Source: CAYQUC01 sp048061315 (GTDB lineage: Bacteria > Pseudomonadota > Gammaproteobacteria > UBA6429 > Thiohalophilaceae). Taken from it: a stretch of DNA of 64,000 nt. Under the pieces are notes generated by a model. That model worked only from the letters and a program-made list of their open reading frames with translations, was not told the DNA's origin and searched no databases. Position numbers and translations under genes: made by a program. Below, piece by piece: positions 27,654 through 36,213 of this stretch; position 1 is the first letter of the stretch, and the number at the start of each line of letters is the position of its first letter. The stretch is taken from NCBI GenBank assembly GCA_048061315.1, contig JBGMRJ010000002.1:1-64000 (forward strand), read 5' to 3'.

Positions 27654-28445
27654 ATGGTTGTTACATTATTCAGCGGTGTACTAATTATTACCGCAATTTT
27701 TTTTATACTAAAACGAATTACTAAAATACCATCGAATGTCATTGGCGCAATTGTTGCGGTGATAACCCTGGTCGTTTTTATGCCCGTGGCAATAATTTTT
27801 TGGCCTGGTGGTGATATCTTTGCCATCCATTTAGCTATCTATATGATTACGGTATATGGATTATCGATTGTAAGCAGTCAACGTGAAAAAAGTAGTGGTG
27901 GTGTTCATTGGGCGCCTGTTTCCATTATTGGTTTTTTTGTAATATTGGTTTTAGTAGATTCTTTTTTTGTAACGATCGCGGATAAAGGCTTGAGTTCTCA
28001 AGTTGCTGATTTAGTCTTACCCAAATCTGATGATGATTCACAAGCCACGTATAATTATCCGGGTAAAGTAGTTCATGATTATTATCAAAAAGGAAATCTG
28101 TATAATACTTATCTTGAGAATATTGAAGCCCGGAAGCGTAATCAATGGGACATTAAGAAAGGCTGGTTAAGCTTACCTGTTGTAAATGAAGCGGCTATTT
28201 TTCAACTGCAAATTAAAGACAAAAATGGTAAGGCTGTTACTAACGCCACTATTTCAGGTAAGTTTATTCGGTTTTCAAATAGCCGGCTTGATAAAGATTT
28301 TTTGATGAAACACAGTAAAGATGGAATCTATCAGGTAACGATGAATCTACCTGAGCCTGGTCGGTGGGGACTGGTTTTAAAAATTAAGCATGCTGCGACA
28401 ATCTATGAAATAGAAGGTACAACAACTGTTAGTCTAAAAAAATAG
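27654..28445 (+). CDS. ccoH: FixH/CcoH-family protein with extended N-terminal membrane region
   Basis: CcoH/FixH is needed for stable cbb3 assembly. The last 150 residues of this 263-residue protein form the FixH domain: a membrane helix (about 85-105), DYYQKGNLYNTYLENIEARKR, then a beta-rich periplasmic part ending MNLPEPGRWGLVLKI. Ahead of it are two or three extra helices (about 2-20, 25-47, 55-70), which usual FixH proteins of about 160 residues lack. It lies 1 bp after ccoG and 4 bp before ccoI. Confidence 0.87.
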   Translation: MVVTLFSGVLIITAIFFILKRITKIPSNVIGAIVAVITLVVFMPVAIIFWPGGDIFAIHLAIYMITVYGLSIVSSQREKSSGGVHWAPVSIIGFFVILVLVDSFFVTIADKGLSSQVADLVLPKSDDDSQATYNYPGKVVHDYYQKGNLYNTYLENIEARKRNQWDIKKGWLSLPVVNEAAIFQLQIKDKNGKAVTNATISGKFIRFSNSRLDKDFLMKHSKDGIYQVTMNLPEPGRWGLVLKIKHAATIYEIEGTTTVSLKK

Positions 28446-28449
28446 TGGT

Positions 28450-30960
28450 ATGATTACTTCGAGTGCAAAAAAAATATGTTACCACTGTGGTCTTGAAGTG
28501 CCGGTATCAAGTGATTACACTATTACAATATTTGATGAAGATCGTTCCATGTGTTGTCCGGGCTGTTTAGCTGTTGCAAGGGCAATCGTCGATAATAATC
28601 TGACACAATTCTATTCACATCGTACTTCAAATTCCAATACGGTTGTCGAGGACAATACTGATATAATCGCACAATTAGAATTATATGATAATGCTATTCT
28701 ACAAGATGCATTTGTTAAACATGAAGGGGTGTTTAATGAAGCATCGTTAATGTTGGAAGGAATTGTATGCGCAGCCTGTGTCTGGTTAAATGAGAAGCAT
28801 GTTAATGCTTTAAACGGTGTTAAAGAATTTCGTATTAATTATTCAACACACCGGGCATACGTTATCTGGGATGATAACATTATTAAGTTAAGCGATATCT
28901 TAAAAGAAATTTTGAATATTGGATATCGGGCACACCCCTTTGATGCCAGTCAGCAACAGAAAATTATTGAGAAAGAACATTCACAAGCATTGTGGCGAAT
29001 TGCAATTGCCGGCCTGGGTGCAGTGCAGGTAATGATGTTTGCCATTGCCATGTATGCTGCGGATTCTGCTGCAGAAGGTGTTGCTAATTTTAATATGGAT
29101 GAATCGCTTAGAAGTATGATGCGTTGGGTCAGTTTGCTCTTTGCTTCGCCGGTTGTTTTCTTTTCAGCACAACCCTTTTTTAAATCAGCCTATCGAGACA
29201 TAAAGCGTTTTCGACTGGGTATGGATGTCCCTGTTGCTATTGCCATACTGTCGGCATTTAGTGCTAGTATCTGGGCAACACTAACACACCAGGGTGAGGT
29301 CTATTATGACTCGGTGACAATGTTCACCCTGTTTTTATTGTCGGGACGTTTTTTAGAAATGCGTGCACGGCATAAAGCCGGATACATAACGGAACAACTC
29401 ATTCGTTTACTGCCAACCCTGGTGACGCGAGTTAATGGTAACGATCATGAGATAATATCACGTGCTGAGTTAAAATCTGGAGATCAGGTGTTAGTGAAAA
29501 CAGGTGAAACAATTCCAGCGGATGGCATTATTATTAATGGCACCAGTCTGATTGATGAGTCGATAATCACAGGTGAAAGTCAGCCATTGGAGAAAAAAAT
29601 TGATGATGCGATTATCGGCGGCAGTATCAATACTGCAAATCCGATTATACTAAGCATTACCAAAACAGGTGCAGATACCGTTATCGCCGGTATTAATAGA
29701 TTATTACAACGCGCACAATCGGAAAAACCACAAATTGCTAAATTAGCCGATAAAGCAGCCTCGTGGTTTGTAACCGTATTAATTTTGATTACAACTGCTG
29801 TCGGAATCTGGTGGTATCTTCATGATGCAAACCGTGTTTTTGAAATTGTCTTGTCTGTGTTAGTTGTTACATGCCCATGTGCCTTATCGCTCGCAACTCC
29901 TGCAGCAATGACAGCAATAACGGGCAAACTGACACGCTTTGGAATTTTAACCACTCGCAGTAGTGCGGTGGAAACATTAGCAAAAGTGACTCATGTCGTG
30001 TTTGATAAAACAGGAACACTCACTTACGGTAAGCCCAAGCTGGTTAATTCAGAATTATTATCGGATATGCAGGAAGATGAGGTTTTTCGAATAGCCGCAT
30101 CGATTGCAAAATATTCAGAACACCCGCTGTCGAAAGAACTTTACTCAAAATATAAACGCTATACTAATGATGTATCGTGTGAATCGATTCAAAACTTTGC
30201 TGGCCGAGGAATTTCGGGGGTTGTTTCAGGGACTGAATATATTTTGGGTAATGCAATATTTATGCAACAACATTTTAATATTAATCGTATCGAGAAAAAT
30301 ACTGAGTTGAAATCTTTAGTCTATTTGTCTAATAGTCATAAAATTTTAGCGCGTTTCGATTATGAAGATATTATTCGTGACGATGCTATTGCGACTATCA
30401 AGGAATTAAAAAGATTATCCATTAAAACGGTATTATTGAGTGGCGATGATGATGCTGTTACAAAAAATGTTGCAAAACAATTTCAGTTTGATTCGGTTCA
30501 TGGAAATTGTCGGCCACAGGATAAATTGAATTTAATTCAGGTATTGCAAGATAACAAAGCCGTTGTTGCAATGATTGGTGATGGAATTAATGATGCGCCA
30601 GTTTTGGCTGGAGCCCAAGTGTCAATGGCAATGGGCAGTGCAACCCAGTTAGCACAGGCAAGTGCTGATATGGTTTTATTGTCGAATCGGTTAATTCAAA
30701 TTCCACAAGCAATTAAAATGAGCAAGCAGACCATGGTGATAATAAAGCAGAATATCGCCTGGGCAATTATTTATAACCTGCTTGCATTGCCATTAGCCGC
30801 TATGGGTATTATAGCACCCTGGATGGCTGCTCTTGGCATGTCAGCAAGCTCATTATTGGTTGTCACAAATGCACTGCGGCTAACATTGGGATCAAATTGG
30901 CATGCAAACAGATTGAATTTTAAAGAGCAGAAGTTGAGTTCAAAATTGAGTAAAAGCTAG
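28450..30960 (+). CDS. ccoI: Copper-exporting P-type ATPase CcoI/FixI
   Basis: This P1B ATPase moves copper across the inner membrane for cbb3 assembly. The 836-residue protein has an N-terminal Cys-rich metal-binding domain (CYHCGLEV, CCPGC). An HMA domain carries CAAC (about 105-108), the actuator has TGES, and the membrane copper motif is CPCALSLATP. The phosphorylation site is DKTGTLT, followed by HPLSKE and GDGINDAPVLAGA. All catalytic motifs are intact. Length is typical for FixI. Confidence 0.96.
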   Translation: MITSSAKKICYHCGLEVPVSSDYTITIFDEDRSMCCPGCLAVARAIVDNNLTQFYSHRTSNSNTVVEDNTDIIAQLELYDNAILQDAFVKHEGVFNEASLMLEGIVCAACVWLNEKHVNALNGVKEFRINYSTHRAYVIWDDNIIKLSDILKEILNIGYRAHPFDASQQQKIIEKEHSQALWRIAIAGLGAVQVMMFAIAMYAADSAAEGVANFNMDESLRSMMRWVSLLFASPVVFFSAQPFFKSAYRDIKRFRLGMDVPVAIAILSAFSASIWATLTHQGEVYYDSVTMFTLFLLSGRFLEMRARHKAGYITEQLIRLLPTLVTRVNGNDHEIISRAELKSGDQVLVKTGETIPADGIIINGTSLIDESIITGESQPLEKKIDDAIIGGSINTANPIILSITKTGADTVIAGINRLLQRAQSEKPQIAKLADKAASWFVTVLILITTAVGIWWYLHDANRVFEIVLSVLVVTCPCALSLATPAAMTAITGKLTRFGILTTRSSAVETLAKVTHVVFDKTGTLTYGKPKLVNSELLSDMQEDEVFRIAASIAKYSEHPLSKELYSKYKRYTNDVSCESIQNFAGRGISGVVSGTEYILGNAIFMQQHFNINRIEKNTELKSLVYLSNSHKILARFDYEDIIRDDAIATIKELKRLSIKTVLLSGDDDAVTKNVAKQFQFDSVHGNCRPQDKLNLIQVLQDNKAVVAMIGDGINDAPVLAGAQVSMAMGSATQLAQASADMVLLSNRLIQIPQAIKMSKQTMVIIKQNIAWAIIYNLLALPLAAMGIIAPWMAALGMSASSLLVVTNALRLTLGSNWHANRLNFKEQKLSSKLSKS

Positions 30961-31151
30961 TGTTGTTCATCAATATGTTCTTTTAATGCGAATTCTGCAC
31001 CGGGTCTGGTATCGAATGGTCCTTTGATTCCATCACGGCAATGGAAGTACCAACCTTGATCTTGAGTATGGAAAAAGCGATCGGCTTTTAATTTGTAGTG
31101 ATGAAGTTGATCTTGAACGTTTTGTTGAATTAAATTAATAACAGAAGTCAT
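30957..31151 (-). CDS. Small DUF6316-like protein
   Basis: The 64-residue soluble protein has the pattern RFFHTQDQGWYFHCRDGIKGPFDTRPGAEFAL, which I recall from the DUF6316 family of short gammaproteobacterial proteins. It overlaps the 3' end of ccoI by 4 bp in convergent orientation. Function unknown. The family assignment is from memory of the WYFxxRxGxxGPF pattern. Confidence 0.65.
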   Translation of the reverse strand: MTSVINLIQQNVQDQLHHYKLKADRFFHTQDQGWYFHCRDGIKGPFDTRPGAEFALKEHIDEQH

Positions 31152-31298
31152 TTTTATCTCAGCCTGTGGTCAAGTTTATTTTTATTGGATGTGGATAAAC
31201 TTTAACCGAGTATTAAATGCTAATCTGTCGGACAAGGCTGATCATTTCGTCGGATTTGTCTTACAAGAATGGTGTTTTAACGGCGTTTCAGGAGCTCT

Positions 31299-31484
31299 AT
31301 GGAAATATTGTATTTACTCATACCATTAGCGGCAGTCGTCATGATTATTGCGTTATTTGGTCTAATTTGGGCTATTCGAAGCGGTCAATTTGATGATATG
31401 GAAGGCCCGGCTCATCGAATTTTAATGGACGATGATGATCCGCTGGTTCCGACAAATAAGTCTAAACTGGACAATAAAGAGTGA
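31299..31484 (+). CDS. ccoS: cbb3 oxidase assembly protein CcoS
   Basis: CcoS is required for cofactor insertion into the cbb3 oxidase. The 61-residue protein has an N-terminal helix (about 4-27) followed by the diagnostic segment GLIWAIRSGQFDDMEGPAHRILMDDD. A GGAGCT ribosome site precedes the ATG. It is separated from ccoI by the small convergent gene. Confidence 0.95.
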   Translation: MEILYLLIPLAAVVMIIALFGLIWAIRSGQFDDMEGPAHRILMDDDDPLVPTNKSKLDNKE

Positions 31485-31540
31485 GATTGCTATATTAGTA
31501 ATAACTTATATATTCTTAATGATAAAAGAGAATTTAACCA

Positions 31541-31642
31541 ATGAAATCACTATTAACATTTCAGAATTTTCCACTATTAATCGTTATTGCATTAATAGTA
31601 ATTGCTACCGTTTCACTCATTAGCGTGCTTGTTGCGGCTTAA
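31541..31642 (+). CDS. 33-aa single-span membrane peptide downstream of ccoS
   Basis: The frame ATG 31541 to TAA 31642 encodes MKSLLTFQNFPLLIVIALIV followed by IATVSLISVLVAA, one hydrophobic helix with a single N-terminal Lys. It lies 56 bp after ccoS. Pseudomonas cbb3 oxidases contain a similarly short single-helix subunit, CcoM. I see no clear sequence match, and the ribosome site is weak, so this is a possible gene supported only by composition and context. Confidence 0.4.
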   Translation: MKSLLTFQNFPLLIVIALIVIATVSLISVLVAA

Positions 31643-31713
31643 AGTACAGTCTTTTCTATTATTTATTGCTCCAGATTTAATTGTAGATTTTATTCTATAT
31701 TAATCAATGTGTT

Positions 31714-31782
31714 AACTTTAACGGTATGGAATTACCTGAAATTCAGCTGGAAAAGTTAAAGTTTTAACGTAAATTACCGTTA
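31714..31782 (+). promoter_or_regulatory. Competing stems in the leader of the VWA gene
   Basis: AACTTTAAC (31714-31722) can pair with GTTAAAGTT (31755-31763), while TAACGGTA (31719-31726) can pair with TACCGTTA (31775-31782). The left arms overlap by four bases, so the two stems exclude each other. The second stem ends 33 bases before the ATG at 31816. The geometry resembles an attenuator or switch, but the arms are short and AT-rich. Confidence 0.35.
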
Positions 31783-31815
31783 GCCCTTCTTTAATATACT
31801 GTTTTTTTAAGTGAT

Positions 31816-33648
31816 ATGAAGGACTTGGTGAAAAAACCGATTCAAAATTTAGCGCCTCAGAACATCAATTTTACTCGAAATTGCTGTGGGATTTATTATG
31901 CCCGTTTCTGTGTGATTTTAGCGATTGGTATATTGCTATTTTTTATTCCCGCCTTATCACACAGTGCAGCAAAAAAAACCGACTTGCGAATTCTGATTGA
32001 TGTCTCTGGCAGTATGAAGGTAAACGACCCCCATAATTTACGAACACCTTCAGTGCGATTACTAATTGGCTTGATACCGGAGGGCACCAAAGCCGGTATC
32101 TGGACTTTTGGTAAATATGTCAATATGCAAGTGAAATACGGCGTCGTAAACAAGCAGTGGAAAACCAGGGCAAGAAGCGCAGTTGAAAAAATTCATTCCC
32201 GAGGTTTATACACCAATATTGAAGCGGTACTAAAAAAATCCAGTTTCGATTGGAAGACTAAAGATCCTAAAACCAATCGGCATATTATATTATTAACGGA
32301 TGGTGTTGTGGATATTTCCACTGATCCGGAAATAAATTTAAAGTCTCGTAACACTATTATTAAAAAATATTTACCAAAATTAAAAAAAGCCGGCGTTAAA
32401 ATACATACCATAGCATTATCGAATCAGGCCGATCATGAATTACTCAAACTATTGTCTGTTTCTACGGATGGCTGGTATGAATTAATTGAAGATCCCAAAA
32501 AATTACACCGGGTATTTTTACGTTTATTTGAAAAATCCACTACTGCGAATGCCTTACCACTGAAAAATAATTTGTTTAAAGTTGATAAGTCCATTAATGA
32601 TATGACTGTATTATCATTTAACACTAATGATACTCTAACTAAATTAATCACGCCGTCGAAAAAAATATTTACCGAAAAAGACAATCCAGAGTCCGTGTCC
32701 TGGTTTCATGAAGATGGATATGATTTGATCACAATTACAAAACCGGAAGCAGGCGATTGGAAACTGGATGCTCCAGTCGATAAGGATAATCGAGTATTGG
32801 TAGTTACAAATTTAACACTGTTTATGAATGATATTCCTAATAATGTTTTATTAAATCAACGAATTCTATTAAAAGCTGAATTAAAACAAAAAGATAAAAA
32901 GATAAAAAACAAAAACTTCCTAAAATTGGTAAAAGTAGAGGCTATTAAGAAATCGCTAAATAGTCCGGATAGCACTATTAAATTTCTCGATGATGGAAAA
33001 AAACTGGATGAGCATGCTGGTGATGGAATTTATTACAGTGAAATTCGCAGTCCACTGCGTGCAGGAGTGTTTGAGTTAGTCATTCGAGCTCAAGGTCCTA
33101 CATTCCAACGGCAACGACAATATCTGGTGAATGTATTTAATGGTTTAGCAACTATCGAGATACAGGATAATAAAGATAAAAATCCTTTCTTTATCGAGAT
33201 ATTACCTCACAAGGGATTATTGCAAGAGGGCTCAGTTGATATAAATTACCAAGTCAATAATGGCAAGTCGATTAAACTCGTTAGAGACTCGCATGAACTC
33301 TGGAAAATCGAATTACCGGCTGAAGATGCAGGGAAGAAAATTTCATTTACTATTTCAGGAATACGACAAAATAATAAAAGTGTTGAAATGCAAATGGAAC
33401 GTGTTTTACCTGCCCGGATTAAGAAAATTGAAAAGAAAGAAGTAGACGTTAAACCAAAGAAAAAAACAGAGCCTGGTAAATTAGATAAAAATAAAAAAGA
33501 CCATGAGGAAGGTGCCTGGCTATCGGTTCTTATCTGGGTTTTGGTCATTAATTTAATTCTGGTCATAATTGGTGTCGGTGTGTATTTTGTGCTTAAAAAA
33601 ATTAGAGCAAAAAATGCAGACAAGGATAAGGAAGAATTACAATTATGA
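31816..33648 (+). CDS. Membrane VWA-domain protein, TIGR03503-like
   Basis: The 610-residue protein has an N-terminal signal or anchor (about 30-50). A von Willebrand A domain (about 55-245) follows with an intact MIDAS opening DVSGS at 62-66 and LLTDGVVD. A long beta-rich region (about 255-540) comes next, then a Lys-rich stretch and a C-terminal helix (about 575-597). This layout matches what I recall of the TIGR03503 gammaproteobacterial family, whose function is unknown. The bulk should be periplasmic, with divalent-metal-dependent protein binding. Its stop overlaps the next start by 4 bp, so the pair is an operon. Confidence 0.8.
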   Translation: MKDLVKKPIQNLAPQNINFTRNCCGIYYARFCVILAIGILLFFIPALSHSAAKKTDLRILIDVSGSMKVNDPHNLRTPSVRLLIGLIPEGTKAGIWTFGKYVNMQVKYGVVNKQWKTRARSAVEKIHSRGLYTNIEAVLKKSSFDWKTKDPKTNRHIILLTDGVVDISTDPEINLKSRNTIIKKYLPKLKKAGVKIHTIALSNQADHELLKLLSVSTDGWYELIEDPKKLHRVFLRLFEKSTTANALPLKNNLFKVDKSINDMTVLSFNTNDTLTKLITPSKKIFTEKDNPESVSWFHEDGYDLITITKPEAGDWKLDAPVDKDNRVLVVTNLTLFMNDIPNNVLLNQRILLKAELKQKDKKIKNKNFLKLVKVEAIKKSLNSPDSTIKFLDDGKKLDEHAGDGIYYSEIRSPLRAGVFELVIRAQGPTFQRQRQYLVNVFNGLATIEIQDNKDKNPFFIEILPHKGLLQEGSVDINYQVNNGKSIKLVRDSHELWKIELPAEDAGKKISFTISGIRQNNKSVEMQMERVLPARIKKIEKKEVDVKPKKKTEPGKLDKNKKDHEEGAWLSVLIWVLVINLILVIIGVGVYFVLKKIRAKNADKDKEELQL

Positions 33649-34385
33649 GTAATTCCATGACAACGCTTTTAATTATTATGTCGGAAGCGACAGGTTTTTT
33701 TGCCATTGTTATCATTATATTTTTGGTGTTTCGTGTTCGTTCAGGAATAAAAATAAAAAAAAGTGCTAAACAGTTTGTAAAACGAATTAAAAATGAAGAT
33801 TCTGAACATAGTGAAAAATTAAAAAAAATATTGCTGGATGATTACTCTCTTGATGAATCCGAGGCGAACAGCGCAGTTGAAAATTTAATTCAACAGGAAC
33901 ATCAACTGTATAGTAAAATTATTGAATTATATATTGGGGCAAAGAATAGAAACCTCGATGATATTGATGAGGATGTTAAAAATTTAACTAAAATAATGCA
34001 TGGTGTCACTATTAATTCAACTACAAAAACTGAAGTTCAGGTTGAAAAAGTTGAAACAAATAATGAAGGGGCGATGGCTGAAATTGAAAAATTGCAGCAA
34101 GAATTAAAAAAAGTAAAAGATGATAAACAACAAATTCAACTGGAGTTAACTGATGCCATGAATACCATGGAAGGTATGATGACCGAGTATGCGTCTATGT
34201 ATGCTGGAGGTGGTGTTAATAATAGTGATTTAAAACCAGATGAAGACATAGAGAAAGTAAAAGACAAGATAAATGAAATGAAAGAAAAATCAGCAAAAAG
34301 AGAAAACAGTGATTCCAATCAAGATGCAATGCAAGTCGATTTAAATGTTGATGTTCCGGATCTCGACGTTGGTGACGAAAATTAG
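33645..34385 (+). CDS. Membrane-anchored coiled-coil protein, operon partner of the VWA protein
   Basis: The 246-residue protein has one helix (about 8-28), placing the rest in the cytoplasm. A helical region covers about 35-120, and a coiled coil about 130-170 (EIEKLQQELKKVKDDKQQIQ). After it comes a Met/Gly-rich motif TMEGMMTEYASMYAGGG and an acidic tail ending DVPDLDVGDEN. I do not recognise a named family. Translational coupling to the VWA gene suggests the two proteins meet at the inner membrane. Its 3' end overlaps the convergent ExoVII-like gene by 4 bp. Confidence 0.75.
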   Translation: MSNSMTTLLIIMSEATGFFAIVIIIFLVFRVRSGIKIKKSAKQFVKRIKNEDSEHSEKLKKILLDDYSLDESEANSAVENLIQQEHQLYSKIIELYIGAKNRNLDDIDEDVKNLTKIMHGVTINSTTKTEVQVEKVETNNEGAMAEIEKLQQELKKVKDDKQQIQLELTDAMNTMEGMMTEYASMYAGGGVNNSDLKPDEDIEKVKDKINEMKEKSAKRENSDSNQDAMQVDLNVDVPDLDVGDEN

Positions 34386-35377
34386 AAGAAAGTTCCCTGC
34401 TTAATAATAAATGCAGCTAGTAATGTAATATTACTGATGATCAGTAATAACACCAGACGTTTTAGTTTATATCTGGAATCAATGACACCATTAAATTTAT
34501 CTTCAATATTATGTATTTTTTCGGATAATGCATTTTTTTGACGGTTTTCGATAACAAGTGTGGTTAGATGTTTTGCAAAACTGTTTGGTGTTATAAATGC
34601 CTCATCGGCATGTTTATCGGCAAGTAATAAATTATCAGTTTCACACAATGCAGTATAAATATGAAGTTTGGTATTGAGTAATTCCTCAACAACTTCGACA
34701 TCATCCCATTTTCTGTTATCCCAGCAATTTACACCATCATGAATTATTGCTATTCCTTTTATTTTTTCATTTTTGCCAGCTTCATTTATGCCCTTAAGAA
34801 TATTTTCAGTGGTATCAAAATTACAAACTGAGAGAACGACATCGGTATAATGAACGGTTTGATTGGTTTTTGCGATAAAATCTGCAAATCCTTGCCGAGT
34901 CGATAAAATGCATAATTGATTGAAATTGTATTGAGTGAGAAAATTCTTCAATGAGCATTTTATTCGATCGGTGTCGTGTGTAAGTGCTGGTGATGAAATG
35001 TACTCAACTTTGTATTCATTAACCATTTCACCTTCAATTGAAATTTTAATACCATCACGTTTGTAATTTGCATGGGTATGCAAAACACCTAATATTTCAA
35101 TATGCTGGCCCTGGAGTTGTAACCGGGTATTGGGTTTAATTTTAAATTCGATACAACTTTCTGAATCACCGATTTCACCATACAGATAAATCGGAGCATC
35201 CCGGTGTGGCCATGGCCTGATATCCAGAACTTCGCCTCGAACTTTGACCGCAAATTTGGGGGTTTCAATTTGCAACATATTCAGCAATGTTGTAGGAGAT
35301 AACGAATCACTAATATTCGGTGATTCAGTATGAACGGGATTGCAAAAAGCTTGACGATCCATGTGTAGCCTCTTCAA
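34382..35377 (-). CDS. Membrane-anchored, catalytically eroded relative of exonuclease VII large subunit
   Basis: The 331-residue protein looks like XseA in order. Residues about 42-125 resemble the OB fold (VKVRGEVLDIRPWPHRD... LQGQHIEILGVL). About 154-275 align with the nuclease domain: ILSTRQGFADFI for VTSPTGAAIRD, CETD (245-248) for GHETD, and ADKHADEAFITPNSFAKHL for ADFVADLRAPTPSAAAEV. The GRGGGSxEDL motif is replaced by HDGVNCWDNR (about 213-222) and the motif His is Cys. The long coiled coil of XseA is reduced to about 280-305, followed by a membrane helix (about 308-326). Exonuclease activity is therefore unlikely. The family link is my alignment by eye. Confidence 0.7.
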   Translation of the reverse strand: MKRLHMDRQAFCNPVHTESPNISDSLSPTTLLNMLQIETPKFAVKVRGEVLDIRPWPHRDAPIYLYGEIGDSESCIEFKIKPNTRLQLQGQHIEILGVLHTHANYKRDGIKISIEGEMVNEYKVEYISSPALTHDTDRIKCSLKNFLTQYNFNQLCILSTRQGFADFIAKTNQTVHYTDVVLSVCNFDTTENILKGINEAGKNEKIKGIAIIHDGVNCWDNRKWDDVEVVEELLNTKLHIYTALCETDNLLLADKHADEAFITPNSFAKHLTTLVIENRQKNALSEKIHNIEDKFNGVIDSRYKLKRLVLLLIISNITLLAAFIIKQGTFF

Positions 35378-35392
35378 TTAGTTAACTTTAAT

Positions 35393-35860
35393 TTAGATAG
35401 CGCTGATTTTTTCTTTATAATGACCAAATTTTTTTTCTAATTGGCTTAATTCCACAAATAATTCGTGAACACAATTTTCAGAATGTTGTAAAACGTTATC
35501 AAAACTCTGTAATTGTTTTTTTAGTTTTTCATCATATTCGGTTGAATCACCCGAGAGGTATCTTTGAAACGAAATAATTTTTTTTCTCAGCGGTAAATCA
35601 TTTAATTTTTTTATGAGTTTGTCATTGATATTACGCCGCTCGAACATTTTAACGAGCATTTCCAGAGGAATTCTTTTTATCGCATCATTAAATTTCTCAT
35701 TCGTTTTTTTATCAATTGAACCCTGTTTTTCAGTTAACACCATGATATCGGTACGATAAATATATTGCTTTAGTGCCTCTTCGATATATTGATAATTCAA
35801 TAAAGCGTCTGGAAATTTGTGTATGTAATTTTTTACCATGATACTGCATATTTTAAACAT
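35393..35860 (-). CDS. Unknown helical protein upstream of the ExoVII-like gene
   Basis: This 155-residue all-helical, Lys-rich protein has no membrane segment. Its N-terminal phrase (about 14-34) FPDALLNYQYIEEALKQYIY reads like an amphipathic helix of a nucleotidyl- or RNA-binding helical bundle, but I cannot assign a family. The C-terminal third is coiled-coil-like. Neither ATG 35860 nor the in-frame ATG at 35839 (MVKNYIHK) has a clear ribosome site; the shorter form is plausible. It lies 15 bp upstream of the ExoVII-like gene on the same strand, so they are probably co-transcribed. Confidence 0.65.
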   Translation of the reverse strand: MFKICSIMVKNYIHKFPDALLNYQYIEEALKQYIYRTDIMVLTEKQGSIDKKTNEKFNDAIKRIPLEMLVKMFERRNINDKLIKKLNDLPLRKKIISFQRYLSGDSTEYDEKLKKQLQSFDNVLQHSENCVHELFVELSQLEKKFGHYKEKISAI

Positions 35861-36213
35861 AATTTGATTAAGGAACTATTAAAATACATTATACAGTAGT
35901 AAATACCTTATATAAAAAATTAAATTTACACGAAAAATCAATTATTTAACCATAATTAGAAATAATTTAAGAATATATGAAATTTTTAATCCAGTTCTCA
36001 CTTTTCTGTGACAGAATAAACTATATAAATACATAGCATCCTGGTATTAGAAAGTGTTTAACCAAGGGACTGTCCGATAATCGCCATGTTTTTCTTTAAT
36101 GTCGACAAATTGAACTGTTATTACTTTTCTAACTCGTGTATGTTTGTATAATAATTTTCTTAAATTTTATTTTGGATAATTATAGTAAGTATGTTTACGG
36201 GAGGATAGAGTAA
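35861..36213. other. 353-bp divergent spacer
   Basis: This AT-rich region lies between two divergent unknown genes and should contain both promoters. The only strong signal is the ribosome site GGGAGG about 9 bases before ATG 36214. AATTATTT and AAATAATT near 35939-35966 form an AT-only inverted repeat of doubtful meaning. Confidence 0.4.

Noticed and set aside
35393..35860. HEPN-type toxin for the 155-aa helical protein
   Set aside because: It is helical, but no RxxxxH motif is present, so there is no support for an RNase toxin.
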